From Microcyclospora pomicola (lineage: Eukaryota > Ascomycota > Dothideomycetes > Capnodiales), in contig NHNY01000024.1 of the NCBI GenBank assembly GCA_002786065.1, positions 252,030-316,029 on the forward strand: 64,000 nt of DNA, read 5' to 3'. A program made the translations under genes and the position numbers. This document shows, one piece after another, positions 53,190-63,534 of the stretch (positions are counted from its first letter, which is position 1; each line of letters opens with the position of its first letter). A model generated the notes under the pieces. The model searched no databases. It had not been told where the DNA came from and saw nothing but the letters and a program-made list of their open reading frames with translations.

Positions 53190-56100
53190 ATGGCTACTTC
53201 GTCACGGCACCACCGTTCACAGTCGGCTTCGACGTCACAACTCCCAGGAGCGAGAGCATCGTCTCGTTCGATTAGACAGGTACGAGACTACCGGCTTCCA
53301 AGAACAACTATGGACGTACCCGATCGATTCAAGGTGGAGGATGAGGACGAAGAAGAGGATGGTGCTGGTAATGTCGGTGATAATCCAGCCTTAGTGCAGC
53401 AAAGTGTCTACGGCTTGCTATTTGCGGGAGCGACGAAGACAAGTCCAGATGCACAGCCAATACACGAGGACAGTGAGAGTGAAAGCCAAGGAAACGAGAA
53501 GGAAGGACGGGTCCCGTCGGGCAAGAGCTCGAGTCAAGAAGGCCGGAGCGGGAGAGGCAGTGATCACATCAACAAGGCCAACTCGCGGCAGACTAAAGGA
53601 ATGCTGATGTCGCTTCTACGGCCGGTTCGTGAAGGTAGAGCTTCTCAGGAACAAGAACGTGACTCCATGACACAATCCCAGGTATTGCCGCCTAAGGAGA
53701 ACATGACTGGGCACTCCAAAACGACCACAAATGCTGAGCTACGGCAAGATGCTGTTATCCTGGAACGTCGATCACAAGCTCAGGCTCGGCTCCGGGCTGG
53801 GATAGATGCAACTTCAGTCGCCCCTCACAAAGGCAAGGATGCGTCACAATCGAATGACTTGGTGGCAGCGTTAAAGAACATTTTCGATTTCGAAGCTCCT
53901 GAGGAAATTAAGTTCGACTTTCCATGCTGGTATCTTCGGAATGTACTGCTGCAGGGCCATATGTACATCACCAGCCAACACGTCTGCTTTTACGCATACC
54001 TGCCGAAGAAGAGCAATGCGACGATCAAATCTGGCCATCTGGCAAAGCAGGGAAAGCGTGATCCGCGTTATAGCAGGCATTGGTTCATCCTCAGAGCGGA
54101 CGTTCTGTCCTATTACGCCAGCGCGGCCGAGCCATATTTCCCAATCGGCACAATAGATCTGCGTTATGGCCTTTCCGCCGAACTGGTGCTTGAAAAGGGC
54201 AAAGAGAAGGACGCAAGCTCTGCTTTCACCATCACAACCGACCAGCGCACTTATCACCTAAAAGCCGAGAGTTCAACCAGTGCTAAGGAGTGGGTAAAGC
54301 ATATACAAAAGATTATTTTCCGCTCACGCCATGATGGTGATAGTGTCAAGATATCGTTACCTGTGTCTCAGATTATGGATGTGGAGTCGAATCATGTGAT
54401 TGATCTTGCTGACACGATCCAATTACGCGTCATGGACGATGACGAGACTTATGCAGTGGACGACTATTTCTTCACGTTCTTTGGTCATGGAAACACAGCT
54501 TTCGAGGCAATTGTAGAGGTGGCGAATTTGGACAAACGAACCGATGATCTTCACAATCCGAGTTCATCCCACGCGGACGTCTTGGACCACAGCACATCGC
54601 ATGTCACAACATCTGCTCAAATAACGCCGAGAGAAGTTCAAGGACCAGCACAAAGAGAGGTATCGAGACTGGATGCCCAATCGTCCGACAACGAGTCAGA
54701 AGGCAGTCAAAGCTTCACAGGTCAATCCGGAGAATATTCAAATTCGGAGACTGAAGTCAGACGTGACCGGATACGGCCATACCAGGACACATCAAGAACA
54801 GCAAGAAGGAGGACTAGACGAGCTTCGAGGGAGTTCACGAGCCCTCCGATAGAGCACTCGGGTCAAACAGAGCAGCAAGATGAACCTTATGACCCTATGT
54901 CTGCGAGCCAAATCCTGAGCGACGATCGCGCATTTGGAGCACCGACGCTGCAGCTTGAACGGAATCCTCAGCATCCTGGTCAGCGACAAATCAGGCAGAA
55001 AGCTCAAACCCGACATGATGAGTACACTAACATCCGTCCACTCACTAGTCGCCCGACGATGAGCGTACTCACGGCTCCCATGCAACATGCTTTTACTCTC
55101 GCTGAGCATGTACGTAGTGGAAGCAAGCGAATGAGCTCATACCTAGGCAGTAGTCCGAAGGATTACTATAACAAGTTTTCCGGGGCGATTGCTGGTGGCA
55201 GGCGGCATTACCCTGGCACTGAGGGACATTCACCGGAAGAACGTATGGACGACCCAGAGGACAAAATCGATGCGGCTGAACACGAGCGCCGCTTCCAAAA
55301 GCACTTTGCACTTCCACCATCCGAGCGACTGGTGGCTGTCTTCTATTGCTGGCTGCATAGAGTGCTTCCACTGTATGGTAAAGTTTACATAAGTCAACGA
55401 ACGTTCTGCTTTCGAAGCTTGATCTACGGTACCAAGACCAAACTCGTCATTCCTTTTAAGAATATCGACACTCTGGAAAAGGAGAAGGGCTTCAGATTCC
55501 GCTATCCTGGCATGTGTGTCGTCATTCGGGGGCACGAAGAAGTGTTTTTCGACTTTGCTTCTCAAGATCTCCGTGATGACTGCGTAGTCACTGTGCTTCG
55601 TGCACTCGAGGACGTGGGCGGAGTGGAAGGTAGCATGCTATTGACCGGAGAAGACGTCACGCAGGCTGAAGGCGCGGCGGCGGAACATCAGCTATTACAG
55701 CACGTCCATGAAGGTGACAGCTCCAATCATGACGAAAAGCCGCCTCGGAGTATAGACTATGTGGAACTCGATCCATCTCCGATAGACTTTGATGATCCTG
55801 CAGCTTCGTTACTGGACTTCACTCCAAAACAGCCATTGCGCATCACCTGTTTGACAATCGGCTCGCGCGGCGACGTACAGCCATATGTCGCATTGGGTAA
55901 AGGTCTCCTGGCAGAAGGCCATTCAGTTCGCATCGCCACGCACGCTAGATTTAAGAACTTTGTCGAACAGCATGGCATCGAGTTTGTGCCGGTAGCGGGA
56001 GATCCAGAGGATCTGATGCAAATTTGCGTAGATTATGGCCTCTTCACTCCTGGATTTCTGTACGAAGGCAGTAAGCGCTTCCGTCCGTGGCTACAAGAGC

Positions 56101-57245
56101 TTCTGGAATCGGCTTGGATCGCGTGCCAGAACTCTGATCTGCTGATTGAGAGTCCTTCAACCATGGCCGGCGTCCACATTGCGGAAGGCTTGGAGATTCC
56201 GTACTTTCGTGCCTTTACTATGCCCTGGACACGCACTCGTGCGTTTCCACATGCATTTATGGATCCCACGAAGCGAATGGGTGGGCAGTTCAATTACATG
56301 ACTTATGGTCTGATAGACAATATTTTCTGGAGGTTCACCTCTGGGGAGATCAATGCGTGGCGTGTCAAGTCGCTGGGGCTCAAACCCACGTCTCTCGAGA
56401 GAATGCAGCTTAACAAGATCCCTTTCCTCTATAACTTTTCACCGCATGTGGTGATCCCACCATTGGACTACAGCGATTGGGTACGAATCACTGGCTATTG
56501 GTTCCTGAACAACTCCGATGGAGAGTACAGCCCATCAGCAGATCTGACTGCCTTTATCAAACAAGCCCGCAACGATGGGATGAAATTGGTCTATATTGGT
56601 TTCGGATCCGTCACGGTCAACGACTCAAAGCAATTGACGCAACAAATCATCGACGCTGTCGTCAAGGCCGATGTTCGATGCATCCTCTCCAAAGGCTGGT
56701 CCGACCACTTCGACAAGAACGACGGGTCGGCGCCTGTTGCCACGCTCCCGCCCTGCATCTTCCAGATCCGCGCCGCCCCGCACGACTGGCTCTTTCCCCA
56801 AATGGACGCCGTCGTCCACCACGGTGGTGCCGGCACGACAGGCGCCGGCCTCCGCGCAGGTATTCCCACCGTCATCAAGCCCTTCTTCGGCGACCAGTTC
56901 TTCTTCGCCATGCGCGTCCAGGACCTCGGCGTCGGCCTGTACGTCAAGAAGGTCAGCGTCAACGCGCTCGGTCGCGCCATCTGGATCGCAAGCCATGACG
57001 ACCGCATGAAGACGCGCGCCCGTCGGCTGGGCGAGCAGATCCGCGCCGAAGATGGCGTCGCCACCGCCATTAAGGCCATCTATCGCGACCTCGAATATGC
57101 CAAGACCCTGGTCCACGCCCGTGGTCAGCGCATCGGGGATCCGGAGCCGTGCGAAGACGATGAGCCGGCTGAGGAGAGCTGGACGTTCGTCGAGAATGAT
57201 ACGGAGGATGCCGCTGCGTTGGTCCAGGGGATGGAAGCAGAGTAA
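53190..57245 (+). CDS. ATG26: Sterol 3-beta-glucosyltransferase, Atg26/Ugt51 type
   Basis: UDP-glucose:sterol glucosyltransferase that makes ergosteryl glucoside. In some yeasts and plant pathogens it is needed for pexophagy, recruited through GRAM and PH domains to phosphoinositides. One exon encodes 1351 residues, as expected for Atg26. GRAM domain 1 lies near 230-270 (FDFPCWYLRNVLLQGHMYIT, CFYAYLPKK), a PH domain near 280-375 (LAKQGKRDPRYSRHWFILR), and GRAM 2 near 700-790 (LVAVFYCWLHRVLPLYGKVY). The catalytic GT28-type N-terminal part begins ITCLTIGSRGDVQPYVALG near residue 885. The UDP-sugar-binding PSPG-like block VVHHGGAGTTGAGLRAGIP is near 1207. The N-terminal quarter is Ser/Glu-rich and disordered. 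The Met at 53190 is the first in frame. Confidence 0.96.
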   Translation: MATSSRHHRSQSASTSQLPGARASSRSIRQVRDYRLPRTTMDVPDRFKVEDEDEEEDGAGNVGDNPALVQQSVYGLLFAGATKTSPDAQPIHEDSESESQGNEKEGRVPSGKSSSQEGRSGRGSDHINKANSRQTKGMLMSLLRPVREGRASQEQERDSMTQSQVLPPKENMTGHSKTTTNAELRQDAVILERRSQAQARLRAGIDATSVAPHKGKDASQSNDLVAALKNIFDFEAPEEIKFDFPCWYLRNVLLQGHMYITSQHVCFYAYLPKKSNATIKSGHLAKQGKRDPRYSRHWFILRADVLSYYASAAEPYFPIGTIDLRYGLSAELVLEKGKEKDASSAFTITTDQRTYHLKAESSTSAKEWVKHIQKIIFRSRHDGDSVKISLPVSQIMDVESNHVIDLADTIQLRVMDDDETYAVDDYFFTFFGHGNTAFEAIVEVANLDKRTDDLHNPSSSHADVLDHSTSHVTTSAQITPREVQGPAQREVSRLDAQSSDNESEGSQSFTGQSGEYSNSETEVRRDRIRPYQDTSRTARRRTRRASREFTSPPIEHSGQTEQQDEPYDPMSASQILSDDRAFGAPTLQLERNPQHPGQRQIRQKAQTRHDEYTNIRPLTSRPTMSVLTAPMQHAFTLAEHVRSGSKRMSSYLGSSPKDYYNKFSGAIAGGRRHYPGTEGHSPEERMDDPEDKIDAAEHERRFQKHFALPPSERLVAVFYCWLHRVLPLYGKVYISQRTFCFRSLIYGTKTKLVIPFKNIDTLEKEKGFRFRYPGMCVVIRGHEEVFFDFASQDLRDDCVVTVLRALEDVGGVEGSMLLTGEDVTQAEGAAAEHQLLQHVHEGDSSNHDEKPPRSIDYVELDPSPIDFDDPAASLLDFTPKQPLRITCLTIGSRGDVQPYVALGKGLLAEGHSVRIATHARFKNFVEQHGIEFVPVAGDPEDLMQICVDYGLFTPGFLYEGSKRFRPWLQELLESAWIACQNSDLLIESPSTMAGVHIAEGLEIPYFRAFTMPWTRTRAFPHAFMDPTKRMGGQFNYMTYGLIDNIFWRFTSGEINAWRVKSLGLKPTSLERMQLNKIPFLYNFSPHVVIPPLDYSDWVRITGYWFLNNSDGEYSPSADLTAFIKQARNDGMKLVYIGFGSVTVNDSKQLTQQIIDAVVKADVRCILSKGWSDHFDKNDGSAPVATLPPCIFQIRAAPHDWLFPQMDAVVHHGGAGTTGAGLRAGIPTVIKPFFGDQFFFAMRVQDLGVGLYVKKVSVNALGRAIWIASHDDRMKTRARRLGEQIRAEDGVATAIKAIYRDLEYAKTLVHARGQRIGDPEPCEDDEPAEESWTFVENDTEDAAALVQGMEAE

Positions 57246-58346
57246 AGTATGTCAGCGACAGGGGAGATGTGGCAGTCGGCAGAGCCACGAAGCATGCTTC
57301 TCTTGCGTCTTCTCCTTTTCACTTTTTCTAGATGCTTGCAACTATCAAATGTTCCTAGAGCTTTGTGTTTGTTCAAGAAGTCAGTATGGAGACCAGGTTT
57401 TGTGAAAGCGCATTAGCGTGGCGTTGTATAGGAGTTCAGACGGGCATGGATGCATGCATGTACTGCATCGCACAATGCAAGGACAGAGATAGACTGGGGC
57501 ACGGTTCATGTTCATGTTCACGGAGCAAATTGAAATCATTCAATGACACTCCATACCATTGATTTCATACTTACACCAGTGAAGAGGGAATATAGTGAAC
57601 CTGCGGCATGATATCCGAAGTCATATACATGTAAATTTGGACAGTGTATTCAATCACATCTACACTAACGGACGCCACGGTGCTGATGTTGATGGAGCAC
57701 CGCCTAGACCACATCATCCAGCTGCTCTCCTTTCAGGCCTGATCCATGCCTCGCGTCTTTCGACATCATGGATGTTGCTACACTCCGCGAGGAACCTGCA
57801 GGTGTCTTGAAAGCCACATTCGACGCCTCGAGTAGACATGCGCCCACGTTGCCGCGACCGAGATCTCAACACTGGCGGGTCGCCTTCTCAAGTGTACTGT
57901 CAATCCCGTTCGCGCGACTCGCCATGCCTGGCGCATACAGAGGTTTGGTTCCGAACGATGTCCAAGCACTGCAAGACGTGATGGACCACGCAACCCCACC
58001 ATATTATGTCGGCGAGCAGACGGCGAAGCGCTCGTGGCTGGAGCCGTACGTGGTGAAGCTCGTTCGTTTGACGTCGAAGCAGAGGTCGCCGCTATGGATG
58101 CCATGGTCGAGGCAGGAACCGGTGGATAGGGCAAGATAGTCGATGCGCTTTTGCTCGGTGAGATGATGAAGCTGTTCGATAGCGCGTAGTAGTAGTGACA
58201 CACGTTTGACGACACTCTTCGCGCCGCTCGACTCCACCATGGTATTTGTGTGCGATGTTGTCGCACGAGTCCGGTCGAGCGGATGGAGGTTCACAATTGA
58301 CACAGGAGCCACAAAGCATACATCGCAGCTTCTGCGCACAGCAAGC
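57246..58346. other. Convergent intergenic region with an unassigned open frame
   Basis: This 1.1-kb region lies between the converging 3' ends of the sterol glucosyltransferase and the Upc2-like regulator. A 123-codon open frame on the plus strand (57768-58139; includes MPGAYRGLVPNDVQALQDVM) has no family resemblance. An overlapping minus-strand frame is low in complexity. A short TTCATG repeat lies near 57504-57516. I see no supportable gene. Confidence 0.35.
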
Positions 58347-59962
58347 TCAAGAAATAATGTCCTTGATTCCGGTATGATTGGCAACCCGCACCCCTCCACT
58401 GAGAACCGCGTTCGGCCAGACCATCATTTCTTTCCAGCCCAGGGGAATTTTCTTGTCGATTTCCGGTATCTGCCGGGCGGCAATGCCTCGGAACCATGGC
58501 AAACGGTCTTCGATCAGTTTCATGGTCGCGAACAAATGGGCCAAGATCACCATCGCGCGTGGCGATTGCAGCTCGATCAATTGGATGAATCGGTAAGGTA
58601 CCAACGCTGGCATGGCCATGAATCGCCGGGACGTCTGGCGAAATATTAGCAAGAGCCATATAGCTTGTATTGGATTCTACCCACCGCCAGTACCGGTTCG
58701 CATCGATCCATGACGTTCCTGTAAGCCAAACCGATGTAGCTCAATGCTTTGGAGTAAGCTTCGCCATCTTCTTGGGTCATGTTTTCATACTCTCGTGCCC
58801 AGCTCAAGACCTGCTCAAATGGCTTGGCGTGCTGCGGGTTGAAAAGCTCTACCTGATTTGTAAAGTCGGGAGCCCCGAACAGGACACCGGAACTGACGAC
58901 CCACGTCTCACCAACCAAATTCCTCCATGAGTCGCAGATGAAGACTGTGCCATACGCGAGCCTCACCCACAGACTGGGATCGCTGGACTCATTCGAAGCA
59001 TCACTGCTTGCATTTCCTCCCAACTCGAAGAGAGCGTAGAAGGACACGATGATAGACGTCAGATAGACGGCTTCGATGTTGCTAACGCTTAGATTGAGCA
59101 ATGCCTGACGATGGCCCTCGATCGCTCGATCAAAGTAGATGTGCGAGGCTGTCAGCATCTCGGCCTGACGCTGGGCTTCGTGGTACAACAACTGTTCAAT
59201 CTCGGCACCTGACGTCCTGGCCTCTAGACCTTTTCTCATGCCATCCATCATACTTGCATCCATCTTCCACAACGGCGCAGAGTTCCTGTCAGGGGTCGGA
59301 AGCTGATGTGAAGCATCTCGCAGCGGCAGTACCGACTCCATGCGGCCTTCCCTCGTCAGCCACTGCTGCGCCGGCGTCCGCGAAGAGTGCAGCGCCGACA
59401 GGGCCAGCATGGCATCCAGAAGGCAACGATGCTGCACGGCCACGAGGGGTGCCTGCAGTCGCCAGAACTCTCCCACCGTGGAGAAGGACGTGGACGTATG
59501 CGCAGTCCACTGGTGGATCAAGCGGAGCTCCAGGATCTGGTCCTGGACCCGGTCATTTCCCTGCTGGCTGACCGGCGTGCCAAAGTCGACCGCGACTTCG
59601 GTCTTGGGTGACGGGCCTATTGGTCGTGGTTGCTGTGAGGCGCGTGCCGGAGGCAGGACATATTGGCATTCGACCTCATGTCTGGTGCAAGCGGAGCATT
59701 TCGGCCGCAGCTCGTCACTGTATTCGCACGTCAATCAAAGATCAAGATCAACTCAACGAGTTTAGAACGATCAAGACTGACCATTTGACCTTGCGAGCTT
59801 TACATCGTTGACTATCAGAGCAGAAAGACAGTCAGCCAAACATTCCCCATATCGGTTGTTTTGACTTTAACCGGAACATGCCGAAGCTGGCGATGTCCAA
59901 ACAAAACGCGAGGGAGAGACGAACCATCCTGAACGGGTCTTCTTATGGTTGAATCTGGGCAT
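58347..59962 (-). CDS. Upc2-like Zn2Cys6 transcription factor
   Basis: Zinc-cluster regulator resembling the Upc2/Ecm22 sterol-regulatory group. Exons on the minus strand are 59962-59925, 59811-59782, 59717-58685 and 58634-58347, totalling 1389 nt (462 residues). The first two exons are 38 and 30 nt, and the zinc cluster is split over three exons. Splicing gives KTRSGCQRCKARKVKC then DELRPKCSACTRHEVEC, a perfect C-x2-C-x6-C-x6-C-x2-C-x6-C. The KxRSGCxxCKxRxxKCDE context is typical of this group. The body has ELRLIHQWTAHTSTSF, HRCLLDAMLALSALH and the C-terminal block LQSPRAMVILAHLFATMK, then PWFRG and WPNAV. These are characteristic of the sterol-binding domain family around Upc2. The first donor is the weak GTTCGT. 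It converges on the sterol glucosyltransferase gene. Confidence 0.9.
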
Positions 59963-60831
59963 GCTGTCGCCGGACGGGCTCCTCCTGAGATGAACTAATC
60001 ACGGACGACGGGGCAGTGCGAAAGAGAGCTCGGATTCGGACCCGTGGTTGGTGGCGTGGAGTGGCAAGGAGCAGACTCGGAGAACTTTGCGAGGTGTGGG
60101 CCGTGTGTTGCGAGCAGGCTGGGCGAATTACATCGAGAGCAAGATGGCTGCGTCACGTGACTAGTAATCTTCCTATAATGCTGCCCAACTATAGAGGTCT
60201 ACGCCGGAGAAGTAGGTTGTAAGTACAAGTCTAACATTACAGTATGGCCCTCTCCTAGCAATGTTCGATACTCTCATCCAGTCACCTGAGATGCACATAT
60301 CACTAAAGAGACGGCGTGTGATTGCAAATAGACGTCGGCAAGGCTCTCTTGCCTCTAGCTGATCATTATCTATCTACAATCTACATGATATATAGAGGAA
60401 AAAAGGTCTCGCTCTGACAATATCCTTGGTCAAAGCGAAACCCGGGGAGGAAATCCTTCATACTGTACATGGCCAGCCTTCGTATGTGTCTCCAGTCGCT
60501 GTCGCCAAAATTGGAGGGGGAGGTTTTGTTCTTGTTGTTGCATCGTCTTGCGTAAGTTCTCGCATGGTACTTCTTACATTGCTTGCTCTTTTCTTCTTCT
60601 TCCCGCTCGTTTCACTGTCTTTGTTTGCCCGATGCTCGTCTCAAAGCGCGACGATCTTCCTGCTTCTCTCGCGTACGCATGGCTTGAGGCAACCAGTGAA
60701 CTCCCATTTTAACGCCACGCTCTCGCTCATCGAAAAAATCCAAACCCAGTATGCAATAAAGAAAAGTTCACGACACGCCCTAGCCGTGGATCTACGCGTC
60801 GTCAGCCATCGTTGAACACAGGTATCTCATC
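59963..60831. promoter_or_regulatory. Upstream region of the Upc2-like gene
   Basis: An 869-bp spacer upstream of the Upc2-like gene and downstream of the Cys-rich gene, both on the minus strand. A 129-codon open frame on the plus strand (60426-60815) has a hydrophobic stretch driven by a pyrimidine-rich tract. I regard it as chance. No sterol element could be confirmed. Confidence 0.35.
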
Positions 60832-63534
60832 CTAGCCTTCGTCAACGGTCGGCCCTTCATCTTCATCCAGAAAATCTTCATCGTCGAGTTCCGCGTCATC
60901 GCTGGCCTGAACATCGTCTTCCATACCATTCCACTCCTCCTCAGGCTTGTCACCTTCGGCTTGATAGATGCGCAGAAGCTCAGTATCGGGTTCTGTATCA
61001 CCATCCCCGCCAGCAATTGAGCCGCCAACACGACTCGCGAAGTTGTTGTTGCTGTGTGGTGTAGCATAGGCAAGAGGGGTGATCCCTCGTTTGCGGCTAC
61101 TGGTGGCTTCGCTACGTGCTTCGTACGCAGGATCTGAGGTAGTGAATGGTGATGGCGGCTCTCGCGAGTAGCGAGGCGTGAAAGCCACACCCCTCCGCTC
61201 CGCCTCAGGTGATGCAGATACGCGGCGACGTTTCGCATTCAGCTTTGGGATCGTCGATTCAATATGGAGCGGTACTGTTGCACTTGTCTCAAAGGACGCG
61301 ACACGACGCTTGGGATGGTCTGTCGAGACTTGATCACCAATTGACATTGAGCTTGGCAGGGACACCGTTCTCTTATGCTTGTAAAGTTGCTGGGACAGTC
61401 GAGGTTGTACATTTTCCGGTCCGCCGTCTTCAAGCCCAAACTGACTGCGAGTACTCCATTGAGATTCTGCAAACGAAGAGTGCAAGCTTGTTGATTGGTC
61501 AAGTCGATCGTGATATGACCAACAAGCTTCGATAGCCGCATTTGTGGCTTGTGCAGCCTGCTCTTCGCCAGTCGCGTCGAATAGTGGTAGTTGCCGGAGC
61601 TGAGGCCATGACCATGCATGTCCTGTTCGTTGCATGTAACCATCACTTGTAGTAATATACAGCCGCCGCAGACCGTCGTTCACCTTCATGAAAACGCTTG
61701 CATCAAGGAATTCCGCTGTCCACATTGACGATGTAATCATCTCAGCTGGACTCAGAAAGCGTAGCCGCGACGATTTTCGCACCTTTCGGAGAGGGATAAA
61801 TGCTTCTTTCAAGCCTTGAAACTCTGGGATTTCGGAGTGACCCTCGTGAGAATCTTGCTGGAAGACATTCTCGAAAGATTCAGAAATAGCTTTCAGTATG
61901 TGTCGAGAGTCTGAAGAGGTCAACGATATGTCGCGTACCAGACCACGGCTGGCCAGGCGCTGGAAGACGGTGCCCGATGGTCCGCATGCTTTGGCTGAAA
62001 GCCAGTCCATGGCCTCGTCCGCCCAAGCTTGAATAGACTCAGTTGTCCAGGCAGCGTTTGTTGACGATTTAAAGGACAGCTTCGGCACAGAGCACGCACC
62101 TGTCCATTCTTCTGAAGCTTGTGTGCTATTCCTCATCGAGTGTTGCGTTGACTCCTCGGATGAGAACCAAATGCCACGCAGGTCTCTTCCCCACGGCAAC
62201 AAAACCACCTCTACCTGCCATGGTCGAGCGAACGTGGGAGGACTGAGATACTCCAGATCGGCAATGCGACTCTCAAGAGCCTCGATGCGCGGTAATGTCT
62301 CGGCGTTCGCCACGAGAGTGGCCATGACTGCAGCTTCGGTATGAGCTGCTGCGTTGAGGTCGAAAGAAGCGTCAGACTCGAATGAACAGCTTTCCGCTGG
62401 TAAGAGCCTACGCCGCTTGCTGTTCGAAGCCTCAAGAGGGCGGGATGAATGTGGTTGATCATGCTGGTCTTGATCGCCTCTCCATTGCTCCAGGTCCAGC
62501 AATCGCCCATCGAAAAGCTCGAGCCTTTCTTGCATATCTTCCACTGGCCGTTGTGAGAAGGATAAACTTTCCAGAGTCTCGATTCGGCGGTTATAGGACT
62601 GGAGCAAATGTTGGACGTCGTGCGAAGTAAGATGGCCAGGCGTGATATCAGATTGTGCAGGGGCAACCTGTGCACGTAGATGCTGAACTGGCACCTCCAC
62701 GGATTGATGTATTGAGCTTGGGCGCGTACCACTTGTCACGAGGTTCTGCGGTCGAATGTTTGAAGGCGATCCAGGCGTAGGATTGTTAGGCACAGCAAGC
62801 GCCCTGAAATCAGGAGTGCCAGCAATGCTTGGTGTGGCTACTTCCGTAGCACTGTATTCCTCAGCACCCATGCCGACACTGATATAGCCATGCGGAATGT
62901 CCACGGGAGGCCCCATCGCCCTGTACTGCTGAGATCTGCCTTGAAATGGTCGAGGTGGAGAATATCTTGTATCTTCGATCACACTGGGTGCAGCCGTGCT
63001 AGGCAGCTTCGCAGTATTGCCAGACGCCGGCTCATGTTCTTGATCTCTTGCGAAAGCGTTCAGTGCTTCCCATACCCGCACATTGATCGATGGCGGCGGT
63101 TGTAGCGAACCAGATCGAATTCCCAGACCTGCCGACTTTGGTTCAGAGGTTGGTCTTTGTTGACTTGGCCTGTTGGCATCGCTCATCTCTATGTCACCAG
63201 TCCCTCCCAGAGCACGCGAAACCCCCAGCATGTCCGCTGGAGCAGTCGTAGCTTGCCGCTGTTGCTGCTGCTGTTGTCCGAACGCATCGTGGAAGCAAGC
63301 ATGATGTCCACAGAAACAAAACGAATGGCCGTCGTGGTTGTTAAAGTTGTTCACGTTCAGCCAGAAGCGTGTGCATCCGCATGTCGGAGCTCTTGCGCCA
63401 ATGCTCAGATCGCGGAAATTGCACGATCCATCGGGCAGTGCTTGAGGCCGTGGTTCTCCAGGAGCATCTCCAGCGCCGACACTGAAGGAGAAACGACTTC
63501 GACTACCTGAACGCTGGTGGTTCGAAGCCGCCAT
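60832..63534 (-). CDS. Uncharacterised protein with Cys/His-rich N-terminal motif
   Basis: One uninterrupted exon encodes 900 residues. I do not recognise a named family. Near residues 35-85 lies a dense Cys/His motif: SCNFRDLSIGARAPTCGCTR, then HDGHSFCFCGHHACFHDAF. Its paired CxC and CGHHxCFH spacing looks like a zinc-binding fold. A Gln-rich run follows (FGQQQQQQRQ). The middle has heptad-like helical stretches (VQHLLQSYNRRIETLESLSF, then ERLELFDGRLLDLEQW) suggesting coiled coil. A more ordered domain is near 440-640 (WQVEVVLLPWGRDLRGIWFS, DEAMDWLSAKACGPSGTVFQ). The C-terminal third has basic, NLS-like KRRRVS and KRRVASFE and ends strongly acidic (ELDDEDFLDEDEGPTVDEG). A nuclear protein is plausible, but the function is unknown. 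Confidence 0.8.
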   Translation of the reverse strand: MAASNHQRSGSRSRFSFSVGAGDAPGEPRPQALPDGSCNFRDLSIGARAPTCGCTRFWLNVNNFNNHDGHSFCFCGHHACFHDAFGQQQQQQRQATTAPADMLGVSRALGGTGDIEMSDANRPSQQRPTSEPKSAGLGIRSGSLQPPPSINVRVWEALNAFARDQEHEPASGNTAKLPSTAAPSVIEDTRYSPPRPFQGRSQQYRAMGPPVDIPHGYISVGMGAEEYSATEVATPSIAGTPDFRALAVPNNPTPGSPSNIRPQNLVTSGTRPSSIHQSVEVPVQHLRAQVAPAQSDITPGHLTSHDVQHLLQSYNRRIETLESLSFSQRPVEDMQERLELFDGRLLDLEQWRGDQDQHDQPHSSRPLEASNSKRRRLLPAESCSFESDASFDLNAAAHTEAAVMATLVANAETLPRIEALESRIADLEYLSPPTFARPWQVEVVLLPWGRDLRGIWFSSEESTQHSMRNSTQASEEWTGACSVPKLSFKSSTNAAWTTESIQAWADEAMDWLSAKACGPSGTVFQRLASRGLVRDISLTSSDSRHILKAISESFENVFQQDSHEGHSEIPEFQGLKEAFIPLRKVRKSSRLRFLSPAEMITSSMWTAEFLDASVFMKVNDGLRRLYITTSDGYMQRTGHAWSWPQLRQLPLFDATGEEQAAQATNAAIEACWSYHDRLDQSTSLHSSFAESQWSTRSQFGLEDGGPENVQPRLSQQLYKHKRTVSLPSSMSIGDQVSTDHPKRRVASFETSATVPLHIESTIPKLNAKRRRVSASPEAERRGVAFTPRYSREPPSPFTTSDPAYEARSEATSSRKRGITPLAYATPHSNNNFASRVGGSIAGGDGDTEPDTELLRIYQAEGDKPEEEWNGMEDDVQASDDAELDDEDFLDEDEGPTVDEG

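Noticed and set aside
60426-60815. 129-codon plus-strand frame with a hydrophobic segment
   Set aside because: The hydrophobic run comes from a pyrimidine-rich tract; there is no signal-peptide layout or homologous pattern.
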